Shown here piece by piece: positions 33,628-43,858 of a DNA stretch of 64,000 nt; the stretch's first letter is position 1; every line of letters begins with the position of its first letter. This DNA comes from Dactylonectria macrodidyma (taxonomy: Eukaryota > Ascomycota > Sordariomycetes > Hypocreales > Nectriaceae). The translations under genes and the position numbers were made by a program. Under the pieces are notes generated by a model. That model made no database searches and was not told where the DNA came from. It saw only the letters and a list, made by a program, of their open reading frames with translations. Where the stretch lies: assembly GCA_020744425.1 (NCBI GenBank), contig JAGMUV010000011.1, positions 1,798,001 through 1,862,000 on the forward strand, given 5' to 3'.

Positions 33628-34686
33628 TCATACACTTTCTACTGTAGACATTGATGAAGTGACAGTTTTCCCAATCTTGTCCACATTCTCGTCCCTCAAC
33701 TGCACAGCTGCTTCGTAAGAGAGTCGGTAGATATGAAATGCATCCGAGAACGGCAAGCGACGATCTGTCCACCCAGTGGCCATCCTTAACTTTTGCGAGC
33801 TTGTCCACTGTGGAAAGCCAACCACCATTGCCAGTGAAGCATCTTCATCGGCCGCTACATCTTTGAGGTTCACATACTTGACTCCTCCCGCGATGCCGTA
33901 CTCTTTGACTACCGCGTTGAGAATCTTCTCCGCCGTCTCATAACGCTCAGATGACATGTTGAACACCTCGCCCTCCACGGCCTTCCGAGGCGCAGAAGCG
34001 ATGGCGACATATGCCTCTGCGCAGTCGTCTATATGCAGCGAATGGCATATCCAACTGGGCTGCGCGGGCGCGATAAGAATCCGGTCGCGTGGATTCTCGG
34101 CCGACGCTGCTCTGGAGCCAGCTCGAAAGCAGACACTGTAATAACTTGACGCTCGGCCGTAGACATTGGTCGGTCGGACGAGAACAGCCGCGAAAGCGTT
34201 GGTGCTCTCGAAGATTTTAGGTGCATTTTGCACTCTAGGAGCAGCAAAGAGAGGTGGATGAAGCTCCGACATTTCGTCATGTGGTGCCACGCCGGGGTCA
34301 TCAGAAAGATGCGGTCCAACGCCATAGTCTTTACTTCCTGCGGTGAAAATCACCAATGGCCGTACACCATTCGCTGTGCTCGATATTGATAGAGTCTGAA
34401 GGAGATTAACGATGTTTTGAAAGTGCGGGACGTAGTTCAAGGTGTTCTCCGTAGTAGAAACGATCACATCTAACGTGGATGGAAGGGCCGCTCTTATGAT
34501 TTTGTGGGAGACCACATTGTCGATACTGCCGATGATAGGTATGATTTCCTCCGCTGTCAGCGATACGTTTGACTGCATGGAACGGATGAGTCCATATGTC
34601 ACCCATCCAGCACGCACAAAGGCGCAGGCTACGGCTTTCCCGATGTAGCCATTCGCGCCAGTAACCAGAACCGTCTTGGCGCCCAT
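33628..34686 (-). CDS. NAD(P)-dependent epimerase/dehydratase (extended/atypical SDR)
   Basis: 352 residues, no intron. The N-terminus MGAKTVLVTGANGYIGKAV carries the TGxxGxIG dinucleotide-binding motif of extended SDRs. A central RPTNVYGR, then the HSLHIDDCAEAYVAI segment and EVFNMSS are typical of nucleotide-sugar-epimerase-like enzymes. The usual catalytic YxxxK is not seen; SKDYG at about residue 120 contains the only candidate Tyr, with no Lys four residues later. It is therefore an atypical member whose reaction cannot be inferred. No signal peptide; cytosolic. Neighbours are unrelated and about 0.9 kb or more away. Confidence 0.82.
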   Translation of the reverse strand: MGAKTVLVTGANGYIGKAVACAFVRAGWVTYGLIRSMQSNVSLTAEEIIPIIGSIDNVVSHKIIRAALPSTLDVIVSTTENTLNYVPHFQNIVNLLQTLSISSTANGVRPLVIFTAGSKDYGVGPHLSDDPGVAPHDEMSELHPPLFAAPRVQNAPKIFESTNAFAAVLVRPTNVYGRASSYYSVCFRAGSRAASAENPRDRILIAPAQPSWICHSLHIDDCAEAYVAIASAPRKAVEGEVFNMSSERYETAEKILNAVVKEYGIAGGVKYVNLKDVAADEDASLAMVVGFPQWTSSQKLRMATGWTDRRLPFSDAFHIYRLSYEAAVQLRDENVDKIGKTVTSSMSTVESV

Positions 34687-36689
34687 AAGGTAGTCGCAAC
34701 TTGTGAAACAAAGATTGAAAATGCAAAGCGGTAGTGAATGCAGGTTTAATCCTTAACTCTAAGCAAAGGCTTTTTAAAGGCTGCAAGCTATGTTGACAAA
34801 TCCATGCTGAGATCGACCTTGATTACAAATGCATCTGGGTAGCTAGGACCCCAAGACAAGTAGGAGTCCAGTCCAAGGCCAATCGGCTTGGCTGACCCCA
34901 CGGTGAGTTCTAGACCTAGTAGGGGGCTACAGGGTAAAGGGTAATAATACAGGGATGTCGAAGTCTGAAAAAGCCATTAGTTATTCGCTAGACATCTTAA
35001 TAAATTAAGCACGCCCTTCCTCAATTGACTCTAGACACTAGAGCAGTCGTATTATATTTAATTTTAATAATAAAGGCTGGTATTATTACTTTAATATACA
35101 GCTAATGCGGCTTATTAAAGTTTAAAGTAGCCTCTTTTTAAGAGTTACTTTTATTAAGGTTATAGTCCTTAGCAGCGCACACTCAGAGAGGGGCCAGAGG
35201 TTAAACAGTCAAAAAAAAAAATAGAACCAATAGTGAATAATAGTGTGAGGGCCCAAAACCCAAGCCCAAGGCAACAGCAACTCAGAATGACTAGAGTTTC
35301 TACTGCATCAGGGTGCAAGCCTTGCTGTCCTATTCAACCCTTTGAGATGCGTTAAGCAGCTGGAAAAGCTAGACAGAAAAGCTAGATGTCGGAAGGCAAA
35401 ATCGTCATGCGATAAAAGCCCCGTGAGGGTTCGTCGCATTCCAAGCTCGTCGCAGTTCCAAGTCGCAATTCAACTCATCAGAGACCAACCACAACGAACA
35501 CCACAATGAACGTCCAGCGCAACACACTCCACGCTCCTAGCAACTCGGGTTTCGGCAGCCGCTATGCTCTCTCTATATATGACAACAAGGGGTGGATGAT
35601 GCAAGTTGTGGGCAACGTGGCAACCATCAACGCGCAAAAGGAATTGAATCAACTGCGAAGCTGCTGATGCGCTTGGCCAGTTGGGAACACGAGCAGAGCA
35701 GGGGTCTTACGAACGATGGAAGGATGTGGCGGAGGGAGGTTCTAAGTTCTAAGGGAGGAGGGATAAGAGTCTATCTATACCTAGGTCGACCAATCAATCG
35801 AGTCCTTCGTCTCATGACAACTCAAGCAATGCAAACACGTGACTGTACAGAAACGCGGCAACGAGGAACGCGGCAGCGCAGAAACACAAGTCCGAACAGC
35901 GGTTTCAACAGCGAATAATTAAATATTATAATAATTAATAGTAGCAATTTTACTGATTTTAGTGGAGAAAGGTCAGCTAAGCCCCTGATCCGTAAATAGG
36001 TGGCCTGACTTATGTCTAATTCTACTACTCTAATTTTATGTAAGTAGATATTAATCCTCACCATTCCTGTAAGGAAGGGCAATACTAGAAAGCCACTTGA
36101 GACGCTGTTCCGCTTAGTTGCGGACATCCGACATACCCCTGTTCACTAGAGGGAAAGGAAGAGGAGATGTGAATCGCAGGAAGCCATGATGATGACATCG
36201 AGGTTTAGGTGTTGAAATATAAGCATAACTTAATTGTCTACTTAGTAGGGAATCCTGCGAAAACATCGTCCCTCGTGTGCCAGTTCACAAGGTAGTGTAG
36301 CATTGTGACACGAAAGCAGTACTTATCAATGCAGCCAATCAGAAAATAGGCTTGCGCTTGTCCCCACAACATCCATGTCGACGAATCAAGAAATTGGCCT
36401 GTGGGCAACCTAGATTACTTAAACATTCATGGAACTACGGATAATAAAACGCAGGAGAAACAGAAGTTTCTTTGGATTGAATTTACTGACCTCCAAGATT
36501 CAGCTGGCTGACTGCCAAAAGCGGTAGCAGCCAGCAGCAGTTTTGGGAAGTTTTTTTTACCCCCCTCAGACTACTTGCCTAATTCTTATTACAGGCGCGT
36601 CTATTACACACGCAACCATCTCTGCCTTCTTCCTGGGGTTCACGTTAGCCTCACCCAACCTCTTTTACTTGAGCTTGACTTGTTCGCAG
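34687..36689. other. Intergenic, no gene supported
   Basis: AT-rich pockets at about 35030-35160 and 35915-36050. Frames are short and lack motifs. The 5' exon(s) of the zinc-finger gene at 36690 may lie in the last ~300 bp. Confidence 0.4.
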
Positions 36690-37680
36690 AGTATTCCACT
36701 CTGCGAGCACAGCAATTCAAGCAGCTACCAATGATGACATTTTTTCCACCGTGGTGAACGATCTTGACCCTCTCGGAAATGAACTCTGGCTCTGCAACAT
36801 TGACTACTACAAAGATGAACGGATAGGCATTTGCGGATGTGACAACTTGGAACACTCTGATAATGATCAGCAAGGACAATTGACTGTCGCCGGCTACCAT
36901 AATTCGGACCATGTCCTGTTCAACACATCCTCTGAAAGCTCTTTCGGCCAGCAATACCGCCCTCATACGACTCATGACTTTTTCAACGACCACAATCTTT
37001 CCCTTCTGTTATCCCCTTCAACTCATCCCGACTTGTCCTCTCTCAACCCTACACAGTTCCCAGACTCTAGGGCTTCCTGGTCCCCCGAGACGCGACCAGG
37101 ACCTAGCATCCCCTCCAACTTCCTCCCGTCCCCGGCTCCTATCGACAAACCAACCGAGATCCCCGAATCGATAACTTCCGCCTTCGTGTACTGCCAAAGG
37201 TGTCCTCGAAAATTTCCGAGCAAGCATGAACTGGAGTATGAGACCGTTCGGCCCTTCTCTGGACTACTTACTAATGGGATGGTGATAAGGACTCATTTGA
37301 CTTCGAAGCATCAACGCCCAACTTGCCGATGCTCCTGTGCCCGATGCTCAGGCCAACGAGATTCTGAATTTTCGGGGCCTTTTTGTGACGGACCCTATCA
37401 ATGCGCTTGTGGGGAGCTGAGCAGTTCGAACAAAGCTCGATTCAAAGAGCACATCAGACCACGACGGCAGTTCCAGTGTAGCTGCGGTAAGCTAATTCGG
37501 GAAGAGAAGTTCAAAGATCATCTGTCCCGCTGCGACGGCGGAAGCGAGCTCTTCGTCTGTTGGCGACCCAACAACGGTCATCGGCAAGAATTCTCAACGA
37601 GGGAGGACATCATGGCTCACTACACCAGCTGTCCACGACGGAAAAGAGGACGACCACGAAAGCCAAGGACTGAAGGGTAA
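36690..37680 (+). CDS. C2H2 zinc-finger / AT-hook nuclear protein (5' end uncertain)
   Basis: The frame is open from an acceptor-like TTCGCAG (36683-36689) and ends at 37680. No ATG precedes the zinc-finger region, so a 5' exon is missing from my model. A 54-bp in-frame intron at 37236-37289 (donor GTATGA, branch ACTAAT, acceptor GATAAG) should be removed: splicing creates a canonical finger, CQRCPRKF...HELETHLTSKH, which the retained reading would destroy. A cluster of Cys (CRCSCARC, CACGE, CSCGK) and His follows, suggesting further degenerate fingers. The C-terminus RRKRGRPRKPR is an AT-hook (GRP core) and nuclear-localisation signal. The N-terminal half is acidic and Ser/Pro-rich, as in transcription regulators. 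Confidence 0.7.
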
Positions 37681-37720
37681 ATCTCTGAGAAATGCGGTGA
37701 GCCGGTAGCAAAGTGGCAGC

Positions 37721-37883
37721 TTCAACTACCGTAGAATCTCAATAAGTTGGCTCAGCTTAGCTTCTCTAGTTTTGCGCAAAACATCACAAATCAGTCATGA
37801 CAGTGGTTGAGGCAGCGTTTGTGGAGACGCTAGACTAGATAAGCTAAGCTGAGTCAACTTATTGAGGTTGTCTGGTAGTTGAA
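37721..37883. mobile_element. 163-bp MITE with ~40-bp terminal inverted repeats
   Basis: The left arm (TTCAACTACC...CTCAATAAGTTGGCTCAGC...) and the reverse complement of the right arm (TTCAACTACCAGACAACCTCAATAAG...) match over about 40 bp with few differences. The loop has no coding capacity. It begins 40 bp after the zinc-finger stop codon and may supply its 3' UTR. Unrelated in sequence to the MITE at 5247. No clear target duplication. Confidence 0.8.
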
Positions 37884-38560
37884 GTCCTGATGATGGTGAA
37901 GCCTTCGATTTCATGGGAGTTGAACAAGAGCCAGTGTTCGTTTCCGAGAGGGTCCGTTAACCACGGTTTGTAACTAAGGCTTCTCATAATAGGTGCCTAC
38001 GATGCTACGGGTTCTACCTCGCAAGGAGAGCAGCGATGGCGTGGGTTTAAATTAGGTCAACGCTAGGTCTAGATACTCACGAGAAGAAGAAGTGAGCGGC
38101 AGTTGTCTTATTAATTATAGAGCAACTTTGACGATATTCTGGCAACACCAAGTTGGGCTGTTCTACTCTAGAGTGGCCGATTCTGGAGGTGCTAATTCTG
38201 GGCCGGCCATGAGGCAACATTGGCTGTTTTCGGCTCCCTGATGGCAGAGTCCGTAAAGAAGGATCCAATGGCTAATTTAGGACTCAAATGATCCTTATAC
38301 ACGGGGACGGGCCCATTCATCGCTTCAGTTCCATGATGCCCAACAGTGAATGTCCAAGGTTGGCAGGACACGTGCCACAGTGGTATAGCAACCGTTTGGT
38401 GAGTATGGCCACCACTTCACCTCCAATATTGGACATCAGCAATCTGTATAATCTGTAGAATTCAGCTTTGGGTGCGTCGAACATCCTTCACTGAGTAGCA
38501 TACGGCTCAGCTGATAATCACACCTGGATTCCACTACGCAAATGCAACATTCAAACGCAG

Positions 38561-38850
38561 ATGGATCCACTTGAATATTCAGATTATTACGCAGACCTGG
38601 GAATACAGCCGCAAGCGAATTTTCGAACCATCAAAACTGCCTTTATGAATTTGGTAAAAAAGTGCCATCCAGATAAGAAGGCACCTGACAAAGCCTATTG
38701 ACGCCCACGAATTCCGCAAGGCAACTCACCAGAAGTGTCGAACTTAAATTCTGTGAAATGTTTTGAAATCAGTGCTAATGTGTTGGCATTGACCCAGATC
38801 TGAGGTCGAGCTCGTTATGATGAATGAGCCTATTATCTTAAGGCTATATC
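38561..38850 (+). pseudogene. J-domain (DnaJ-like) gene relic
   Basis: From ATG 38561 the frame reads a J domain: DYYADLGIQ, then FRTIKTAFMNLVKKCHPDK with the diagnostic HPD tripeptide. It stops at TGA 38699, but shifting one base resumes the domain (DAHEFRKATHQKC). A possible intron with a perfect branch site (TGCTAAT, about 38772) and acceptor GACCCAG is followed by the RARYDE end of a J domain in yet another register. So helices II-IV are all present but in broken frames. J domains activate Hsp70 ATPase. No other domain follows, so the gene is truncated as well. Confidence 0.65.
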
Positions 38851-39154
38851 CCTTGCACTCCAGGTGTTTGAGATGACGAAATTCTCCATGAGTGACTGCA
38901 TCAGCGTTAAACATCCAGTATGATGGAAATAGCCTAGCGCGAAGGCCTCGTGTCGGACATCACGTCTATTGCGCCGGAGAGCCTGGGATGCAATTCATTT
39001 CGACCTCGGTGATGAATATCATAATGGACAAATTGCTGTCGTAACGGCCATGTGGCGTGGCGTCACGCCTACTATTATTAATCTAGCCTCTGATCATCTT
39101 GATATATAACTAGTGAGTTGTGGTTTTCGTGAGTCCAAGGTTCCGGCTTTAACG

Positions 39155-41261
39155 TCACCAGAGCTCTCCGTTTGCCCCCATCCCGTCGGCCCAAGCTTGG
39201 AATAGGTCTAGGTATGAACCACCGTGGCCGAGTTCTTCGCCGCCCAGAAAATCGAAGCCAAACTCGTGACTAGTGAGCGGAGATTGCATGCCGTCGACTG
39301 CCCAGGGCGAGGCATCTGCAAGGCTGGTACTGCTGGCACTGTCAAGCTTCGCTTTGAGAATCTCTTGACAAGTGACCAGACTCTCGTGTGCCGCCTTGGC
39401 CATGGAATCGTCGCCTTCGCGTCCATCAAGGAGAGCCTCGAGCTGTGCTGATGCTACGCTGAGGAAAAGGAACGCTTTGGGGCTTGTTTCGCTGTGAATC
39501 ATTCTGTCCTTTGAATATTGCAAAACTTGACGAATATCCTCCATCAAGGCCATCTGGCGATCCCGACTCCTTTTGCTGGCAAATATGGAGATACTCGGCT
39601 CAAGTTCTGAGACCAACTCCAAATAAATCACCAAAAACCCACGAGTGATGATGTCGCGAAACATGCCACCCCCATTGATCAACACCTTGGCGTAGCGTTC
39701 ATCGCCAAGAAGCGACAGCAATTCTTGGGCAACCTCGAGACTCACTTTCTGAGAATGGGCATATGTTGGTGTCCGCTTCACTTTGACCGCGTACGGAAAA
39801 TGAAGACAGAGTAAGAAGCGGCGAAGCAGGTGAGTGGAGAAGCTGAGGGCGAATTGATCTGAGGATTCGGAGTTGCTGGTAGATGTGTCACCTTGGATCA
39901 TTTGGACTGCTTGTCGGAAAGCTCCTGTCAGCTTATTCCCAAGCAACAAAACGTCATCGTATGAAGGTTCTTCTTGCAAGCTGTTAATCACTCTCGTAGC
40001 CTCTAGTCGTAAGGCGATTGATTGTGCTAGCGCACGTTGGAACAGTGCTCGAGACGACGCCGCAGGCATTGTCGCTGCCCATTGTGTCGGATGTCCTTCA
40101 AACCCCAGGTCCGCATCGCTCAAGTCTGAGGGCGGCTGCGTAGTCCAGTCCTGGTCCGTGATCATGGGGGGCATACCCGAGTCCAGGGCTGTTTGGACGT
40201 TCATTTCAAGAATGGTGTACCAGAGGCGCCTTCGAATCTCAACCTGCAGCACATCCATCTCTTTTAGCGAGGAGGGATCCTGGTGCAAGCCCATTTGCAT
40301 GGCCATCCGCAAGAGGGATCCTGTCGAAATCCAGACTATATCCGCACCTATTCGATTCACCTGCCGAACCAAGAGCAACAGGCAAGATATCTGAATGCCC
40401 CTCAGGGTCAAGCGGTCTTTGTGGAGAGGTGGCCCAAGCCACCCCTGACAGATATGGATCCAAGAAGGTATCTTGGCAGTCATCTCATGACGGACATCAG
40501 CATCGCCGTGCAATATGGCGGCAGCAGACATGACCAAGAGGAGAAGCACCAAAAAGGAACTTTTCGCCTCTTCCGGCTGATTAAGATAGCTCTGATAATC
40601 TGCCTGGAAGGAGGGATAGTGCAGAATTCGATAACAGGATTCAAAGTGGGTAAAATAGAGATTGATGAGCTCTTCGACGACTGATGCGCGAGGGAAAGAC
40701 TCTCGAATCTGCACGGGCAGCCATCGTGGACGAGGACGTCGACTTTTCAGATCTTGAGCCAACTGTTTGCATTGAGCCATCATCTGCGAGACCGAGTCCA
40801 GCTGGATCACTTCGCCGTATCCCGCCAAACTCTTCACATTGGAGTAATCAAAGACCTCGAAGCATTGTTAGCCAGGCGATGATAAGAGACATCAAAGGAG
40901 GAGGAGGAGGATCACTTTCACTTACGACAGGCCTGGTGCTCATCCAATGTCCGTGACCAAAGACTCGGGTCTTGGACTGAATGCCCCGTATCGGGACGGA
41001 AGCGTGAGGCGAGTCATTGCTGGGAAGCGAGGAAGCGCTCGGAGTAGGGGGCAACGCCCGCGGTTCGGTTCTTGGCGTAAACGAAGCCGGCTGATCGGAG
41101 GTGATATGAGAGTTGCTGGTGTAATCGCAAGACGGCGCGTGTTGAGCGACGCAGCGTCCACAGGGCTGCTTTCGGTCACATCGCAATTTGCGACGGCGGC
41201 ATTCGTTGCAGGAGTGGAAGGGACGTCGGCGTTTTCGAGGGCTTGGCGCAAGGCCTTGCAT
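39155..41261 (-). CDS. Zn2Cys6 transcription factor with fungal-specific TF domain
   Basis: Two exons, 41261-40926 and 40855-39155, give 678 residues. The intron has donor GTAAGT and branch GCTAAC. The N-terminus has a basic stretch (PRKRRR) and the binuclear cluster C-x2-C-x6-C-x5-C-x2-C-x7-C at residues 18-45. A Pro/Ser linker follows, and from about 170 the fungal-specific regulatory domain (FTHFESCYRILHYPSF, RGIQISCLLLLVRQVNRIG, ALRMAMQMGLHQDP-like segment, RRRLWYTILEMNVQTALDSGMPPMI). It is transcribed away from the FAD monooxygenase at 41769 with 507 bp between the start codons, a common arrangement for a pathway-specific activator. I chose ATG 41261 because it lies just before the zinc cluster; the frame is open further upstream. 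Confidence 0.9.
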
Positions 41262-41768
41262 TGTTTTATTATGATGATGATGATTATTATTGTCTGCGTG
41301 TTTCCCTTCGTGCAGAAAGACACAGAAGCAGTGAGATTGAGATGCGTCTCGGAGATGAATGAGGTGAGGGCCGACGACCGCTTTCGGCCGAAAATATATG
41401 GAGTAACCAGCAATTATACCAACGTCAACCTGCTCCAGCGAATCAGAATAAGCCGATATGCCCGATACGCCCGATACGCCCGACAGAGCCGCGCGTCCCA
41501 GCATCACGCAACGAAACGGAATAGACTGTTCAGTCACTGTGTGCTCAAACATATATGTATCCGCATAGCCACTGCCGTTATCACTTTGTACTTATATAAA
41601 GCAGACAGACAAACTATGCAATTTTTTTTTTTTTTTTTTGTGTCTTCGTTGGCAGGCAATCTATCTCAGGTTCAATTCGCTTACATTGAACCTCACGACT
41701 TAGACGCAACGCATCCCTTGGGTCGTAACGTCTCGGAAGTATACAAAGGCACAACCATCGCTTCCAGA
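41262..41768. promoter_or_regulatory. Bidirectional promoter with CGG palindrome, 10-bp tandem repeat and poly-T
   Basis: Shared upstream region of the Zn2Cys6 regulator and the FAD monooxygenase. It contains TTTCGGCCGAAA (41382-41393), a perfect palindrome with inverted CGG triplets as bound by Zn2Cys6 dimers; three near-identical CGATACGCCC units (41454-41484); TATATAAA (41593-41600), a likely TATA box for the monooxygenase; and an 18-base T run (41622-41639). Binding of the neighbouring regulator is inference. Confidence 0.6.
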
Positions 41769-43028
41769 ATGGCTCTCAAGATTCTCATTGTGGGAGCAGG
41801 TGTCTCCGGCCCGGCCTTGGCAATGCTTCTGCGAAATTCTAACCCTCTGCACAATGTTACCGTCGTGGAGCGCAGCCTCTCCCTGAGAGCCCAAGGGCAG
41901 CAAATTGACCTGAAGAATCAGGCTCCTTACATTCTGAGGAAGATGGATCTTCTAGACACAATCAAATCTCGCTGCGTCAACGAGACTGGCACTGAGGTGG
42001 TGGGCCCTGCGGGAGACCAAATAGCCTATTTTGGAGCCGGGGCTTCTGGCGAACGCCGCCCGGGCATGACGAGCGAGCACGAGATCATGCGAGGCGACAT
42101 GGTGCAAATTATATATGATGCCAGCATCCGACAAGAAGCAAAGCTCAAGGGGAAATTAGGCAAGAATGGCTTGAACTACGTATTCGGCCAGACAATCACG
42201 GCCCTTGATCAGCGCTCTGACGGTGTCCACGTCACTTTTTCGGATGACCGAACAGAGCGCTATGATCTTGTCGTCGGCGCAGATGGACAGCGTTCACGCA
42301 CTCGACGGCTCGCCTTCGGCTCCGAGGTCAGCAACGCAGCTTTCAAAAGCATCGGCGTCCACGCTGCATATTTTGACATGCCGCGAGTCGAAGGCGAAGG
42401 CACCCTGGCAAAAGCCCATCTATCCCCAGGGAGAAACATCATCGTCACACGACCGAGCGGTCGCGATATCACGGGTGTATTGCTCTTTACCAAGAAAGAG
42501 TCCCCCAAAATAAAGCAATCCTACAAAGAACAGCCGGACCGGCAGAAAGAAGCCTTTGCGGAAGAATTCAGAGATTTGGACTGGCAAAATGAGCGAGTTC
42601 TCGCCGGTCTGCAGGGTGCGACGGAATTCTACGCCAGCGAGCTCGGGCAAATCAAAATGAAGCAGCTTCACACTGGCCGCGTCGTACTTGTCGGTGATGC
42701 CGGCTACTGCGCCAGCCCTTTTACCGGACTGGGAACCAACCTCTCCGTCATGGGCGCGTACATACTCGCAGGGGAGCTGACGCGACAGGGGAACAACATA
42801 ACGGGAGCGCTGCAAACGTATGAGGCGAAGATGCGGCCTGTCATAGACGAATGCCAGCGGCTCCCTTTGCTCAGCATATTCTTTCCGTCGTCGAGACTTG
42901 GAGTTTGGGCAGTGAACACACTAATTTGGATGGTGTCGAAGCTCGTGCCAATGTTTCCCACCGCCCAGGGAGAAGAGAACTATAAGAGGCAGATACCAGA
43001 ATATCCAGAATTGAATCTCAGCTCTTAG
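41769..43028 (+). CDS. FAD-dependent monooxygenase (PHBH/TetX-like)
   Basis: 419 residues from ATG 41769. The frame is open upstream, but this start directly precedes the Rossmann motif MALKILIVGAGVSGPALA (GxGxxG). The DG motif is VVGADGQRSRTR at about 182, and the second FAD motif is GDAGYCASPFTGLGTNLSVMGA at about 315. The C-terminus has a hydrophobic segment (LGVWAVNTLIWMVSKLVP) that may associate with membrane. The enzyme should hydroxylate an aromatic or polyketide-type substrate with NAD(P)H and O2; tetracycline-degrading TetX is a distant relative. It is divergent from the Zn2Cys6 gene and forms the plus-strand arm of a small gene group with NmrA-like, GST and MDR genes. Confidence 0.9.
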   Translation: MALKILIVGAGVSGPALAMLLRNSNPLHNVTVVERSLSLRAQGQQIDLKNQAPYILRKMDLLDTIKSRCVNETGTEVVGPAGDQIAYFGAGASGERRPGMTSEHEIMRGDMVQIIYDASIRQEAKLKGKLGKNGLNYVFGQTITALDQRSDGVHVTFSDDRTERYDLVVGADGQRSRTRRLAFGSEVSNAAFKSIGVHAAYFDMPRVEGEGTLAKAHLSPGRNIIVTRPSGRDITGVLLFTKKESPKIKQSYKEQPDRQKEAFAEEFRDLDWQNERVLAGLQGATEFYASELGQIKMKQLHTGRVVLVGDAGYCASPFTGLGTNLSVMGAYILAGELTRQGNNITGALQTYEAKMRPVIDECQRLPLLSIFFPSSRLGVWAVNTLIWMVSKLVPMFPTAQGEENYKRQIPEYPELNLSS

Positions 43029-43397
43029 TGGGAGTGTTTTAGCATAAAGACAACTGCCATTCTGTTCTTACTTCGCCACGCTAGTCTGTTGACGGTTGGG
43101 CTTACACTAGGGGTCTAGGGTAGGTCTAAGGGCGTTTTATATTTGATTTAGTGAATTAAAATATTATAATAAGCAAAACAAGTTATGTAAGTTAAGGTCC
43201 TTAGAAGCACATATCTAGAAGGAAGCTAGATAGACCTATTTCCGGGGTACCTAAGCTAGAGCTATCAGCGGGTCCTTACTTCAACCATCAGCACCATTAG
43301 CAACAGACACTTCCTCAAGGAAATGACGATAAAACTACCAGGATAGAGAGCTTCTTCTACAGTACTATAGATTCTTTACAGCAGCGAAAATATGATG
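43029..43397. other. Intergenic, no gene seen
   Basis: 3' flank of the monooxygenase; includes an AT-rich patch at about 43135-43200. Confidence 0.4.
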
Positions 43398-43433
43398 GAT
43401 GACGTCATCCTCTATATTCCATACGTATGGAAT
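43398..43433. promoter_or_regulatory. Two adjacent perfect palindromes
   Basis: GATGACGTCATC (43398-43409) contains a full CRE/bZIP site TGACGTCA, and TATTCCATACGTATGGAATA (43414-43433) is a perfect 20-bp palindrome. Variants of TCCATAY recur over the next 60 bases. They overlap the end of a broken minus-strand frame, so function is uncertain. Confidence 0.5.
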
Positions 43434-43857
43434 AACTTTCCATACGAAGCGAATCCCATAATCCATATGTATTTGGGACCATATGGAATATGGATAGAAA
43501 GCTTGCTGAAAAGAATGGTTCCCGGTCCTTTGAAATACAAACGCTGGGGTTGAGAAGGCCAGGGACTAAACGCCAGAGGTTCTCGATGTTGGATTCCCAG
43601 TTTGGACCCAGCGTACGCTGTGCGAATTGCATTTCATAGTATTCATTAATCTTCTCGCGAATCGTGACAGGATCTATGTCCATAATAGAAGCATTTTAAC
43701 TGTCCATATCAAGTTGAGCCATGGCGATGAAATGTTGTTTCAGCAGTCTTCGAAGGCTACTAATCGCTTTGTCGATCCATTGATTTAGATTTTGCCAGTC
43801 AATGGGCTTGGTCTGTGCTTCAAAGATCTGGGCGTTTTGTAGTCCGTAGGTTAATAA
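43405..43857 (-). pseudogene. Unidentified relic frame interrupted by TAA
   Basis: A single minus-strand frame runs from just after the NmrA-like stop codon to 43405, broken once by TAA (43698-43696), which may derive from CAA. The reading looks protein-like (KPIDWQNLNQWIDKAISSLRRLLKQ, then KINEYYEMQFAQRTLGPNWESN). Trp and Gln content recalls retroelement capsid or transposase fragments, but I do not recognise it. Confidence 0.3.
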
Positions 43858-43858
43858 A

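Noticed and set aside
40947..41768. N-terminal extension of the monooxygenase frame
   Set aside because: The frame is open by chance through the antisense of the Zn2Cys6 first exon and the promoter; the FAD motif begins right at ATG 41769.
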